Source: Streptomyces sp. NBC_01314
Lineage (GTDB): Bacteria > Actinomycetota > Actinomycetes > Streptomycetales > Streptomycetaceae
Length of the DNA stretch: 64,000 nucleotides
NCBI RefSeq assembly: GCF_041435215.1
Contig: NZ_CP108394.1
Location: 10,912,001-10,976,000 of the forward strand
Direction: 5' to 3'
Shown: positions 35,238 to 43,791 of the stretch, in pieces
Position numbering within the stretch: position 1 is the stretch's first letter
How the letters are laid out: each line of letters opens with the position of its first letter
Position numbers and translations under genes: made by a program
Notes under the pieces: generated by a model
The model's input: only the letters and a program-made list of their open reading frames with translations
Told to the model about the DNA's origin: nothing
Database searches by the model: none

Positions 35238-35506
35238 CCGTCCCGGCGGCCTTCAGCCCCGAACGCGAGCGGTCCTGTTGCCGTCGGCTCCCCTGAGCTC
35301 GTTCGCGCCCAATGGCAGCGGGGACTCCGGCGGCGCGAGGGAGGCGTCGGCCAGTCGGCCAGCCGGCGAGTCGCCGTACCGCCCGAGACCGGAATGGTCC
35401 GACGGCGCCCTTGCAGCCTTCGGCGAGGCGCCGGGGGCTTCCGCCCAGAGGAGTGAGCAACTCGTCGGGCTCGGCCAAGTCGGCCGCGTTCGATCGGCGG
35501 GTTCAG

Positions 35507-35556
35507 TCGGGCTGTACGGGGGAGTGGTGCTTCGGGCTGTGGCACGGCCCCCCACC
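35507..35556 (+). promoter_or_regulatory. Third, more diverged copy of the shared element
   Basis: About 40 of 50 positions match copy 2, including CGGGCTGT, GGGGAGTGG and CGGCCCCCCAC, in the same order and spacing. No regulator gene follows it: the next gene is the convergent glycoside hydrolase. It may be the scar of a lost third module. The rest of 35238-35622 holds no gene. Confidence 0.6.
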
Positions 35557-35586
35557 CGCCGATACTCGTGGGGTGGGGGTGGGGGC

Positions 35587-35613
35587 AGCCGCGGCCCCTT
35601 GGGGGCCACGGCT
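35587..35613. terminator. Stem-loop after the glycoside hydrolase
   Basis: AGCCGCGGCCCC and the near-complementary GGGGCCACGGCT flank a loop of a few bases, about 10 bp beyond the stop codon of the - strand hydrolase gene (35623). Confidence 0.65.
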
Positions 35614-35622
35614 GACCTTCGG

Positions 35623-38600
35623 CTACGAAGTGAACGGTGTGGAACCGTCCTCCGTGACGATGCTCCACAGATGGTCGGCGGTGCCGCTGTCGTCCCATTG
35701 AAGGGCCTGCGCTCCGGACGACTTGGACATCTGGTCGATGCCCAGGACCATGCCGCTGTTCTTGTTGACGAGCTTGGCGTAACCGCCGCCGGCGTCCACC
35801 ACCGACCACAGGTGGTCAGCGGTGAGTGTGTCGCCCCACTGCAGCGCTGTCGCACCGGCGGTCTTGGAGGCGTCCTTGATGCCGAGCACCTGCCCGCTGT
35901 TGGTGTTGAAGATCTTGTAGTAGCCGTTCTCGGCCGGGACGATCTTCCACCAGTGGTTGTCGGTGTTGTTCCCGGTCTGTTGCTGTACGGCGCCTCCGGG
36001 CGCGATCGAGGAGCCGGAGACACCCAGCTCCAGGCTGCTGTTCTTGTTGGTGATCTTCACCCGTGGTGTCTCCGGGTACCAGGACTCCAGCTCGGTGACG
36101 CCGACGAACTTGCCCGCCTGCGGGGTGAACACGACTCGGAACTGGGAGGTAGTGATCGTCGGGAAGGTCACCTCGTTGGCGTTGTTGGCGGCCGGTGCGG
36201 CGGGGCTCTTCGTCTGGCTCGGGACGTTCACCCACGCGCCGTCCTTGAGATACTGGACGGTGTAGCTCGCCGGGACGCGGATGTTCGCACCGTCGTCGTA
36301 CGTGTAGAACTTCACCTCGTTGATCTTGCGCGGCGCTCCGAAGTCGACGCCGAGGTGGTCGGTGGCGTTCGGTGAGCCGGAGTTGGTCCACCGGTCGTCG
36401 GGGATCTTGTCGTAGCGGATCCAGCCGTCCGTCGCCCGCAGCGGGGCGTCGAAGGTGGTGGGCTTGCAGGTCTGGCCGCTGTGGCAGTGCGGGCCGTTGG
36501 AGACGGTGTTGGTGTAGGAGGCGAAGGCCTTGGGGTAGGGCTGGGTGATGGTGCGGCCCAGCCAGTCCTGCTCGGCGGTGAGCGGGTTGGCCGCGACGTT
36601 CATCATCCGCGCGGGCTGTGCCGGGGTGATGGGGGCGGCCACGTTGACGGTGGTGTTGCCGACGGTCGAGGACTGATGGATGCGCTGGCCGTCCTGGAAG
36701 ATCTGCAGGCCGCTGCCCTTGCCGTAGTGCGAGCCGTCCCGGTCCCAGCGGATCGAGAGGGTGTGCCCGTGGTAGGGCACGTTCTCCACCGCGAAGTAGT
36801 CCCAGCCCGACGGGATCAGGGGCTTCAGGACCAGCGTGTTGTCCGCCTGAGGCTTGATGCCCAGCAGACCGGTGAGGACCAGGTCGTTGAAGCTGGAGTG
36901 GTTGTAGTTCTCGCTGAAGTTGAACCCGTCGTAGATCCAGTCGCCGGTGTCACCGTTGGCGGCCTCGGCGATGTAGGGCTTGCCGTCCTTGTGCTGGAGG
37001 TCGGCGAACTGGGCCAGCATCGTCTGGTAGTCGGCCTTGGTGACGAAGTTCTGCGAGGGGTAGTCCTGGAGCAGGTTGGCGAGGCCGGTCAGGATCTGGC
37101 TGGTCTGGTACGGCCAGCTCGGGCCGTTCCAGTGGCAGCAGTTGGCGTCGTCGCGCTTCTGCTGGGCGGGTATCGCCTCGTAGTTGAAGTACGGGTTCGC
37201 CGTGATCCGGTCGATCTCGGCGAAGCCGGTGCCCTTGGTGAACTTCAGCGTGTTGGCGCCCGTCTTCATGGGAACCTGCACGGTCACGGACTTCGTCTCC
37301 GAGAACTGGCCCCAACTGCCCCCGGGGGCATAGCTGACGGTGATCGGGTTGGCGGTGTCCCCGTTCACGACGACCTTGTGGGTCGATGTGCCGGCGGTGG
37401 CGTTGGCATAGTGGACCGTCACCGGGTACGTGCCGTTGCCCGGCGCGTCCACGGTGAAGGTGACCGCGCTGTCGTCGAAGTCGATCTGCCCGACGTACTT
37501 GCCGTTGGAGGCCGTCGAGGAGTTCTGGGTGTTGGCGTGGACGATGGTGGCCTGCTCGGCCTCGAAGTCGTGCACTCGCTCCAGCGTGGTGGGCCCGAAC
37601 GGCGCCTTGAACCGCTTGGAGTCGGTCAGGTACTTCCACGCCGACGAGTACTGCGCGTCGGGCAGGTTGAACGCCCAGGGGGCGTAGCCCATCGCCTCGC
37701 GCCAGGTCGTCCGGGTCTGCTTCAGCGTGCCGTTGGTGTTGTCCGTGTTGTAGACCTGCATGAAGAACTCGCGCTGCGGATCCCACAGTGAGTTCTGCAC
37801 GGCGGCCTTCAGCTGCGCGGCCTTGGCGTCGTACTCGTTCGCGGTGGCCGTGTCGCCGTTCAGCGTGGAGATCTTGCTGATCGCCTGGGCCGCGCTGAAC
37901 ATGTACGCGTTGATGGTCGGCCGGTAACCGCGGCCGCCGCTGAACCAGTTGCTGCTCTTCATCGACGTCTCGGTGTACTCCGTGGCGTCGGACAGCGGGG
38001 TCTGGTGGAACAGGTCGCTGGACGACTGTGTGCCGTTCACCGTGACGTCGGTGTCGAAGTTCGAGTCCCACCGCTTGTAGAGGGCGATCAGGTGGGGGAG
38101 CGCGGACTTGATCTGCGCGGCGTCGCCGGTGACGAGATAGCGCTGGTACGCGGCGCTCGTGATCCACTCGCTGAAGTTCCGCGCGCCCGAGTTGCCCGCC
38201 CCGCGCAGCCAGAAGTCCAGGTAGTCACCCGCGTAGTCGCGGTTGTGCAGCCAGCGCCCGTCCAGCAGGTGATAACCGGTCGCGTCAGGCAGCGCGGTGT
38301 ACGGGTTCCCGGCGTAGCCGATCGGCACGTCGTACTCGGTCGACACGTATCCGGTGCCCGGCACCGTGTAGCGGAGCGCACGCTTGAAGGTGCTCCACCG
38401 GTAGTAGTAGACCTCGTCGATGTCGTTGTCGGGGGTGTCGAGGAAGGGGATGTTGTCCTTGTACCACTTGCGCTCGTCGAGCTGGTTGGCGGCGAGGATC
38501 GCGTCCTTGTCCAGTGCGACGGCGTTGGGATCGTCGGCGGCCTGGGCGGGGGCCGCGCCCGGGCCGGCGGACAGCAGGCTGATGGACAACACCGAGCCGC

Positions 38601-38646
38601 ACAGGGCGGACAGTGCGCGGCTGCTACGTCTGAGGGGGTGACGCAT
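35623..38646 (-). CDS. Secreted multidomain glycoside hydrolase (MGH1-like) with CBM, discoidin and ricin-type domains
   Basis: 1007 residues from ATG 38646; GGAGGA at about 38650 decides the start. A Sec signal is cleaved near AQA (~36). The (alpha/alpha)6-type catalytic region (~40-690) has DEVYYYRWSTFKRALR, GRWLHNRDYAGDYLDFWLRG, GYRPTINAYMFSAAQAISKI, NCCHWNGPSWPYQTSQILTG and NYNHSSFNDLVLTGLLGIKP, as in MGH1-like/GH63-related hydrolases. It is interrupted (~359-484) by a beta-sandwich like CBM35/CBM6 (VHDFEAEQATIVHANTQN, GQIDFDDSAVTFTVDAPGNG). A discoidin-type domain (~730-860: DDRWTNSGSPNATDHLGVDF) and a ricin B-type trefoil with QW-like repeats (~862-1007: NKNSSLELGVSG, ALQWGDTLTADHLWSVVDAG) follow. 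It probably degrades an extracellular plant or microbial glycan; linkage unknown. Confidence 0.85.
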   Translation of the reverse strand: MRHPLRRSSRALSALCGSVLSISLLSAGPGAAPAQAADDPNAVALDKDAILAANQLDERKWYKDNIPFLDTPDNDIDEVYYYRWSTFKRALRYTVPGTGYVSTEYDVPIGYAGNPYTALPDATGYHLLDGRWLHNRDYAGDYLDFWLRGAGNSGARNFSEWITSAAYQRYLVTGDAAQIKSALPHLIALYKRWDSNFDTDVTVNGTQSSSDLFHQTPLSDATEYTETSMKSSNWFSGGRGYRPTINAYMFSAAQAISKISTLNGDTATANEYDAKAAQLKAAVQNSLWDPQREFFMQVYNTDNTNGTLKQTRTTWREAMGYAPWAFNLPDAQYSSAWKYLTDSKRFKAPFGPTTLERVHDFEAEQATIVHANTQNSSTASNGKYVGQIDFDDSAVTFTVDAPGNGTYPVTVHYANATAGTSTHKVVVNGDTANPITVSYAPGGSWGQFSETKSVTVQVPMKTGANTLKFTKGTGFAEIDRITANPYFNYEAIPAQQKRDDANCCHWNGPSWPYQTSQILTGLANLLQDYPSQNFVTKADYQTMLAQFADLQHKDGKPYIAEAANGDTGDWIYDGFNFSENYNHSSFNDLVLTGLLGIKPQADNTLVLKPLIPSGWDYFAVENVPYHGHTLSIRWDRDGSHYGKGSGLQIFQDGQRIHQSSTVGNTTVNVAAPITPAQPARMMNVAANPLTAEQDWLGRTITQPYPKAFASYTNTVSNGPHCHSGQTCKPTTFDAPLRATDGWIRYDKIPDDRWTNSGSPNATDHLGVDFGAPRKINEVKFYTYDDGANIRVPASYTVQYLKDGAWVNVPSQTKSPAAPAANNANEVTFPTITTSQFRVVFTPQAGKFVGVTELESWYPETPRVKITNKNSSLELGVSGSSIAPGGAVQQQTGNNTDNHWWKIVPAENGYYKIFNTNSGQVLGIKDASKTAGATALQWGDTLTADHLWSVVDAGGGYAKLVNKNSGMVLGIDQMSKSSGAQALQWDDSGTADHLWSIVTEDGSTPFTS

Positions 38647-38678
38647 AGAGGTGTCCTCCATTGGGCACTCATGCGGTG

Positions 38679-38717
38679 GTTCGAAATGTTCGAAATTCCG
38701 AACGTTGTTCGAAATTC
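38679..38717 (-). promoter_or_regulatory. Repeated TTCGAA operator upstream of the glycoside hydrolase
   Basis: TTCGAA occurs at 38680-38685, 38689-38694 and 38708-38713. The 11-mer GTTCGAAATTC is repeated exactly at 38688 and 38707, two helical turns apart, and CCGAAC between them adds an inverted half. Position -34 to -71 from the start codon suits a repressor or activator site for a glycan-responsive regulator. Confidence 0.6.
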
Positions 38718-39115
38718 TGCGAGACGGTAATGACAGGCTGAAAGAGAAGTCAAGAGGTTGGACGACAGTGATCGAAAACGCTGTGAGCAGGTCCCGTGAC
38801 CGCAGCGGCTCGGGTCGATCGCCACCGGACCTCGTCAGACGTGCGGACGTCACCGTCTGCGTGAGCGCTGCCGGCCGACCTGGCGTTGCTCCCCCACGTT
38901 TTCAACGAGATCGTCCGTACTGAGAGCCCGATCCAGGTCTTTTCCCGCGTCACAGCCCGAACAGCCCGAACAGCCCGAACAGATCGGCCAGATCGGCCAG
39001 GGGCGGGTCTCCTTGTGCGTGGATAGTCAGGATCGGGGGCTGGCAGTGCCCGGCACAGGGGCCGGATCAGATCAGACGCCCAGCCTGTTTTCGCTTCCCT
39101 CTTCCGCGCGGCCGC
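38718..39115. other. Region without a gene upstream of the glycoside hydrolase
   Basis: About 400 bp. Apart from the 9-bp tandem repeats at 38953-39000, only short uninformative frames are present. The hydrolase promoter should lie in the first part. Confidence 0.45.
38953..39000 (+). repeat. 9-bp tandem repeats
   Basis: CAGCCCGAA is repeated three times (38953-38979), then CAG-ATCGGC twice and a final CAG. Non-coding by context. Confidence 0.9.
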
Positions 39116-39440
39116 ATGGCAACGCGCCCGCCGACTGCGGTGATGGCGGTGGCGGCGGCGCGGGCGGGGTCGCCCGTTTCCTCGCCGGTGCCCGCGCGGA
39201 GGTCGGCCTGCTGTGCGCCAGCGGTGGGGGGCGTAGTGGGCGATCTCGTGGCCCGGCAGGGTCTCGGTTGCCGAGCGGCCTGCCCAGTCAGTGCGGAAGG
39301 GGTCCGGCTCGACGAGGAGGACGCGCAGGCCGAGAGGTTCGATCTCCTGTCACAGGGCTTCGGCCAAGCGCTCGACAGCGAAGTTGGTGGCGCTGTAGCA
39401 GCCCACGGAGGGGAAGGCGCACGACCCCGCCGCTGGGCAG
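39116..39440 (-). pseudogene. C-terminal remnant of a short-chain dehydrogenase with an internal stop
   Basis: The frame reads GCYSATNFAVERLAEAL, TGA (39350-39352), then QEIEPLGLRVLLVEPDPFRT, DWAGRSATETLPGHEIAHYA before drifting. This is the YSATN..V(K/E)RL active-site helix and the PGxxRT loop of classical SDRs. The catalytic Lys is replaced by Asn-Phe, the nucleotide-binding N-terminus is gone, and a Cys codon has become TGA. After about 39230 another frame carries the family-like tail up to VGGRVAM. It is decayed and non-functional. Confidence 0.72.
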
Positions 39441-39740
39441 TTCCTCCACGGCCCAGCAGGCAGGCCGCTCCCCGGCGCCCCCGCGGCGCGGCGGCAACGG
39501 CGGCTACCGTTGCTCCACTTGACATCCTCCCCCGCCTAGAGGCGGGGCGCAGGGCTCGTGTCCCATGCCCCGTGCAGCGCGGCGACCCTGCCCGTGGGGA
39601 TCAGGGAGTCAGGGAGCACGACCTCCGCCGCCCGCACGGAGACGAAGGAGGCGGGTTGTGCGTTCGCTGACGGACGAGACCGGGACTGCTCGCGATGGCA
39701 GTCTGAACCGTTTCGGTGCGTGCAGCACGGCAGGCAGCGC
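39441..39740. other. Region with an IS200/IS605-like hairpin but no gene
   Basis: 300 bp between the SDR remnant and the AAA protein. Apart from the hairpin at 39530-39547, no reading frame has a family pattern. Confidence 0.4.
39530..39547. other. Palindromic hairpin resembling an IS200/IS605 subterminal structure
   Basis: CCCCGCC (39530-39536) pairs with GGCGGGG (39541-39547) over a TAGA loop, and the preceding bases are TTGACATCCTCC. This combination is seen at ends of tnpB-carrying IS200/IS605-type elements. No transposase or tnpB is nearby, so it is either an orphan end or a coincidental terminator. Confidence 0.4.
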
Positions 39741-40280
39741 TCATGAGGGGGGCCGCGAGATCATTGAGTTGACCACGGCGACGCGGTGGGCCAGGTCGCC
39801 CGCAGGGATGTCGATGAGCTCGTAGCCGAACGCGCGGTAACTCTCTTCGTGGATCTTTTCGAAAGCGAGGGATTCCTGGAAGTTGATCCGCCGGGCCGCG
39901 GTCGGTTCGCAGAATCCCAGATTGCGGACGAAGAACACCTGCCGTTCGTAAACTCCTTCCGAGGCGATCCGTTCGAGCTCCGCCGCCAGCGCTGGGGACA
40001 TCGGCCACCCCAGATAGGTGGTGAGGGCATGTGTGCAGACCGGTGACCGGTCGAACACCTGTACAAGTCCGGTGGCGTCCAACTGTCGTTGTCGCTGAGC
40101 AGTGACGACCTCGTCGATGAAGGACGCTCGTGTCCACGGCTGGTCCTCGCCCCGAGCCTGCGCTTGTGCGATGACCGCCGTCGCCGCCTCCTCGACAACG
40201 GCGAAGCCAATCTCGTCCAAACCCCGCAGGATTGATGTCTTGCCCGCGCCCGGCGTGCCGGTGAGAACGTACCGTCGCAT
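39741..40280 (-). CDS. AAA_28-type ATP-binding protein
   Basis: 179 residues from ATG 40280. The P-loop is at the very start: RRYVLTGTPGAGKTSILRGL, then EEAATAVIAQAQARGEDQPW, VFDRSPVCTHALTTYLG (an Asp-Arg-Ser motif at the Walker B position) and VYERQVFFVRNLGFCEPTAA. This is the pattern of the AAA_28 / nicotinamide-ribokinase-like small ATPases, which may phosphorylate a small molecule. The end ELIDIPAGDLAHRVAVVNSM is typical. It stands alone. A similar-sized P-loop protein with a different core follows at 40925-41524 on the same strand. Confidence 0.82.
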   Translation of the reverse strand: MRRYVLTGTPGAGKTSILRGLDEIGFAVVEEAATAVIAQAQARGEDQPWTRASFIDEVVTAQRQRQLDATGLVQVFDRSPVCTHALTTYLGWPMSPALAAELERIASEGVYERQVFFVRNLGFCEPTAARRINFQESLAFEKIHEESYRAFGYELIDIPAGDLAHRVAVVNSMISRPPS

Positions 40281-40924
40281 ACTCCGAGAACCCTTCCTGT
40301 ATGTGGGACAGATCGATGGGCCATGCCACAGCGTCTCCGGCCACAGACAACGGGACAGTGGAGCCCTGAAGATGAGGAATGAAGGACACAGACGGATCCC
40401 TCGAACGGCTGATGTGCCGGAGACGCTCTGATGCCCGAGGCGTTGAACAAGGCAACCACAGCCGAATTGCTCAACGTCCTTCTTGGTGCCATTACATCCT
40501 GTGGTCCAGAGTCTCGGCAACCACTGCCGAGCTACCGGGTGCCGAGACGAATGGTTCAGGAGTCCTGCTGCACCAACTGCATGTGTCGATGGAGGTGGTT
40601 CGCGGTGCGGGTAACGGCTCCAGTCGGGTTGTCCCGGTGGCGAACTCGCGGAGTCGGGACGACCTCTTCGTGCTGTGCAGCGAGCCAGGCCCGGGCCCCG
40701 CTGCGGGATTCCGTGAACGCGGTTCCAATCACGGATGGTTGTGGTCGTGGTGATCAGTCCGAGCAGGATCGACTGCGCGATCAGATAGATCAAGATCTCT
40801 CGCTCAGCGGGTCTGGCGGCGGGATTCTCGACTCGGGTTCAGTGGCTGGCGAGGCGGTAGGAGTCGGTGCCGGGCCGAAGCAGCGGCGGCGCCTCGCCCC
40901 CGTCCTGCGGGTGGGTCGGTCGAT
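40281..40924. other. Region without a recognised gene
   Basis: 644 bp between two small P-loop proteins. Frames on both strands (for example + 40431-40928) have no family pattern and low coding character. The promoter of the AAA_28 gene should lie near 40280-40350. Confidence 0.4.
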
Positions 40925-41524
40925 CTAGGGGGTGGTCGGCGGGGCGACGACCAACTCGGTGTCGGGGTCGTGGTCGGTCTGCGGAGGACCGGCGGCGATC
41001 ATGGTGGCTCGGGCCCACGGTTGTTCTCGCAACAGGAACGGCAGTTCCTCCAGCAGCCAGTTTGCCACGTGTTCCAGCTGCTCGGGGGAGTCACCGTCGC
41101 GGACGACCAACAAGCGTTCTTGCTCATCGAGATCACCCTGCATCCACACCGAGGCGTCCAACCACGGGGCGAGCTCTTCGCGGATGATGCCGGTGCCCTC
41201 GACCCAGATGAAGTCGGCACCGGCGGGGACGGTGATCGATCCGGGCCGGTTGTGCTTGATCCAGGCGTCAGGGCGGAAGTCCACCGCCTCACCCCGGTGC
41301 AGGGGTTGCAGGATGTTCTCGACGAGTACGGCGCCCCAGTCGAAGTAGGCATGGTTCCAGGCGATGTCATCGGTGTGCACGATGGCGGAGTTCGGCACCA
41401 CCTTGTGAAACCTCTCGGCCAGGGTCGTCTTGCCGGCACCGCCCCGGCCGTCGATCGCGATCACCCGCGGACGTCCCGTGACATCGGGTGATGCATCGCG
41501 CAGCTGCCGGATGGCGTCGAGCAT
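40925..41524 (-). CDS. Uridine/adenylate-kinase-like P-loop protein
   Basis: 199 residues from ATG 41524; an in-frame GTG two codons upstream is possible. The P-loop GRPRVIAIDGRGGAGKTTLA is followed by IVHTDDIAWNHAYFDW (acceptor-binding DDxAW), RPDAWIKHNRPGSITVPAGA, FIWVEGTGIIREELAPWLDA and WLLEELPFLLREQPWARATM. This matches the uridine kinase-like family that acts as a nucleoside or small-molecule kinase. No N- or C-terminal extra domain is present. The physiological substrate is not known, and the gene has no functional partner in the neighbourhood. Confidence 0.82.
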   Translation of the reverse strand: MLDAIRQLRDASPDVTGRPRVIAIDGRGGAGKTTLAERFHKVVPNSAIVHTDDIAWNHAYFDWGAVLVENILQPLHRGEAVDFRPDAWIKHNRPGSITVPAGADFIWVEGTGIIREELAPWLDASVWMQGDLDEQERLLVVRDGDSPEQLEHVANWLLEELPFLLREQPWARATMIAAGPPQTDHDPDTELVVAPPTTP

Positions 41525-41769
41525 CGTCACCACCCGCCAGCCAACTGCCCCGGTCTCGCCTGGACGTAGGTGCATCGACAACTTGTCTCCGCAGGTGAGG
41601 AGGCGGATCCGGCTTGCCCGGACGGCTTGCCGGTCGCCTGACCCTATCGATGTCACGGTCAGGGGGCCACGTCGGTGCAGCCCCGCGTCTCGCAATGACC
41701 GTCCTGTCCTCTCGCTGGTGTGGGTGGCTCTGGCGGCTTGTCGTAGCCGGAGATCATCTGGGTGCTGAG

Positions 41770-42010
41770 GGCGGCCGGTCGGCATATCGGCGGCGGAGGA
41801 GGTGGGCGCGATCAGGACGACGCGGAGGCGGAGAAGCACGACGCCGGTGCGTCCTGTCATTGGGCGCTTCTGGAGCCTGACGTCGGTGACTGGCAGGGGT
41901 GGCAGTCCGCTGTAGGAGAGCCGGTCGAGCCAGGCAGGGCACTGGCATCGCGCTTGGCGAGCATGTCGGTGAACCAGCGGACCAGGTCGTGGGCGTGCTT
42001 GAGTTGGCGC
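41770..42010 (-). pseudogene. Internally deleted C-terminal scrap of an ISL3-type transposase
   Basis: Two frames join as KHAHDLVRWFTDMLAKRDAS, AWLDRLSYSGLPPLP, then VTDVRLQKRPMTGRTGVVLL, RLRVVL. The parts correspond to the F..ML..R helix and the basic KRQMYGRAGFELLRKRVL end of ISL3 transposases, with the segment carrying the last catalytic residue deleted. It abuts the TetR gene and has replaced that gene's 5' end. Confidence 0.5.
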
Positions 42011-42235
42011 GGCCAGACCGGGCTCGCGCGCAACACGCTGTACAACTGTGCCCGCGACGAGAGCGCGTTGATTTTGGCGTTGAGGCAGCGGGCGGGGCCG
42101 GCGGTCGTGTGTGTGGCCGCGATCGCCGCACGGTCCGCGGACCCGACCGCGGAGCGGATGCGGGAGATCATCGCGGCGGTTCTGGAGGCATTCACGGACC
42201 GGCTCATTCGGCTGATGTTCCGGCCGGGCACCCAC

Positions 42236-43571
42236 CCAGGGCTGATTCAAAGTCCTGGTGATCATGTGGTGTTGCTGGTCAAGGCAGTCCGATCAGGTCC
42301 AGTGGGCGGGTGAAGGGCGTGTAGGAGAGCTCGCGCAGGCCGGCGGCGATGCTGTGGTGCCCAGCGGTGCGTAGGGTGCTGATCGCGAAGCTGCGCAGGG
42401 TGGCCATGTTCTCCGGTCCGTGGCCGGTGCGGATCTTCGAGGCGTCCTCGCCGAACGTGGTGTCTCTTACGTGGTGCACGGCCTCGATGCCCCATTGCGC
42501 GCGGGCGAGTTGGCCGATGGCCTGGGGAGATGCCGCACGCGCCGTCAGGTCGGTGATGGCGTAGACGGTCTCACGGGTGATCTTGCCGGTTTTGAGGTCG
42601 GTGCGATGCCGGTGGATCTTCGCGGCCTGCGCCACGTGCGGGAAGTCCAGCCCGAGACTGGTGACGGTGAGGGTGCGCACCGAGCGGGTCTCACGTCGCC
42701 CGTGCCCCGCCTCGCGGTCGTAGCGGCGGGCGGTCACCTCCTTCCACGGCAGCGAACGCAACGCGTTGTGCAGCGTCGGCTGGTTCCGCTTGACCACGAG
42801 CAGGTAGTGCGCCCTCTTCGCTTCGACCAGCCACCTGGCGTGGTCACGGTGGGTGTGCAGGGCGTCGGCGGTCACCACGACACCGGTCAGGTCGAACGGG
42901 GACAGCAGCTTCGTGAAGCCGGTGACCTCGGTGGTCTTGTCCGGCACCCGCAGCTGGCTGACGGTGCGTCCGCCTTCCAGGACGGCGGAGAGCAGGTGGG
43001 CGGCCGGGCCGGTGTCCGTGCGCGAGCCGCGGGCGGTCTTGCCGTCCATGGCCAGGTGCCGGCTGCCCGTGGGGTCGCATCCGAGTAGGTCGGCAAGCCC
43101 GCCGGGACATACGAGAGTCAGCAGACGGCGGATGGTTGAGCTGGACGGTGCGCGGCGCACGCCCAGTGGGCCGGTGGCGCGCACGCCGAGGCGGGCCAGT
43201 GCGTCCAGGGGCGCGTGGCGGGCCCACTGGCCCACGGCCAGATAGGAGCGAGCCCCGGCCAGCACCGCGCAGCAGGCGGTGAGCAGGACCGATGCCAGCG
43301 AATGGCGTCGTCCCCGCCGATCTCGCGGATCGCGAAGAACGGCCAGTCGTTCGGCGACACCCTTCACGCCTCGCTGGGCGGCGGTGGGCGACTTGGTCAG
43401 GCAGACAGTGGCAGACTGGCGGCACATCGAAGCTCCGGACGGGCAGGGCGACTTGGGAAGGTCACCCCGTCAACCGGAGCTTCGTTGTGTTCGTGACGGA
43501 CTTCCGCCGGATCGTCACACCTCCGCGACCTGCACGTTTCCATGACCCCCAAGACTTTGAATCAGCCCTGG
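42236..43571. mobile_element. Complete ISAs1-family insertion sequence (~1336 bp)
   Basis: The ends are inverted copies beginning CCAGGGCTGATTCAAAGTC and continuing imperfectly to about 23 bp. The flanks carry the direct repeat GCACCCAC (42228-42235 and 43572-43579), within a longer shared GGGCACCCACCC whose last bases overlap the terminus, so the exact junction is ambiguous by a few bases. An 8-10 bp target duplication fits the ISAs1 family. It contains one transposase gene on the - strand and interrupts a TetR gene. Ends and gene look intact, so it may still be active. Confidence 0.9.
42279..43427 (-). CDS. ISAs1-family transposase
   Basis: 382 residues, complete. ISAs1 transposases are DDE enzymes with an N-terminal H-repeat-like region. 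Seen here are SLASVLLTACCAVLAGARSY, the catalytic Asp block HLAMDGKTARGSRTD, the second block LTGVVVTADALHTHRDHARW and AHYLLVVKRNQPTLHNALRS, and the Glu region AQWGIEAVHHVRDTTFGEDA. It is the only gene in the element at 42236-43571 and is transcribed against the interrupted TetR gene. There is no frameshift, so it is likely functional. Confidence 0.93.
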   Translation of the reverse strand: MCRQSATVCLTKSPTAAQRGVKGVAERLAVLRDPRDRRGRRHSLASVLLTACCAVLAGARSYLAVGQWARHAPLDALARLGVRATGPLGVRRAPSSSTIRRLLTLVCPGGLADLLGCDPTGSRHLAMDGKTARGSRTDTGPAAHLLSAVLEGGRTVSQLRVPDKTTEVTGFTKLLSPFDLTGVVVTADALHTHRDHARWLVEAKRAHYLLVVKRNQPTLHNALRSLPWKEVTARRYDREAGHGRRETRSVRTLTVTSLGLDFPHVAQAAKIHRHRTDLKTGKITRETVYAITDLTARAASPQAIGQLARAQWGIEAVHHVRDTTFGEDASKIRTGHGPENMATLRSFAISTLRTAGHHSIAAGLRELSYTPFTRPLDLIGLP

Positions 43572-43791
43572 GCACCCACCCGATCCATGCCTTCCTCAGC
43601 GGCCGCGCTGAAAAAGAAACGCAGTTACGCAGCCGCAGGTCGCGGCCGCACTGCGAACTGTCAGAATCTGGCGAGTTCCACCAGGACAAGGGGCACGGAC
43701 AGTAGGTGACAGTGGCTCGGCTCCGACGGTCAGAGGTCTGCCCGGGAAATACGGGGGCATACGGATCTCAGCCTTTCGAGAGGACCGATCC

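Larger units (their letters stand above)
42011..43705 (+). pseudogene. TetR-family regulator split by an ISAs1-type element
   Basis: Left part: GLARNTLYNCARDESALILA, LRQRAGPAVVCVAAIAARSA, ERMREIIAAVLEAFTDRLIR, LMFRPGTHP. This covers the recognition helix and first effector helices of TetR regulators. At 42236 the insertion sequence begins. Right part: from 43572 the same frame resumes THPIHAFLSGRAEKETQLRS and ends at TAG 43703-43705. The direct repeat of the insertion overlaps the Gly-Thr-His-Pro codons on both sides, so joining the halves restores one open frame. The 5' end (first helix and turn) is also missing, replaced by ISL3-type transposase sequence, so the gene was already dead or died twice. 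Confidence 0.82.

Noticed and set aside
36481..37791. + strand open frame of 436 codons
   Set aside because: Antisense shadow of the glycoside hydrolase; Gly/Val/Arg-rich with no motifs.
40431..40928. + strand frame of 165 codons
   Set aside because: No family pattern, no ribosome site and unusual Trp/Cys-rich composition; treated as non-coding.
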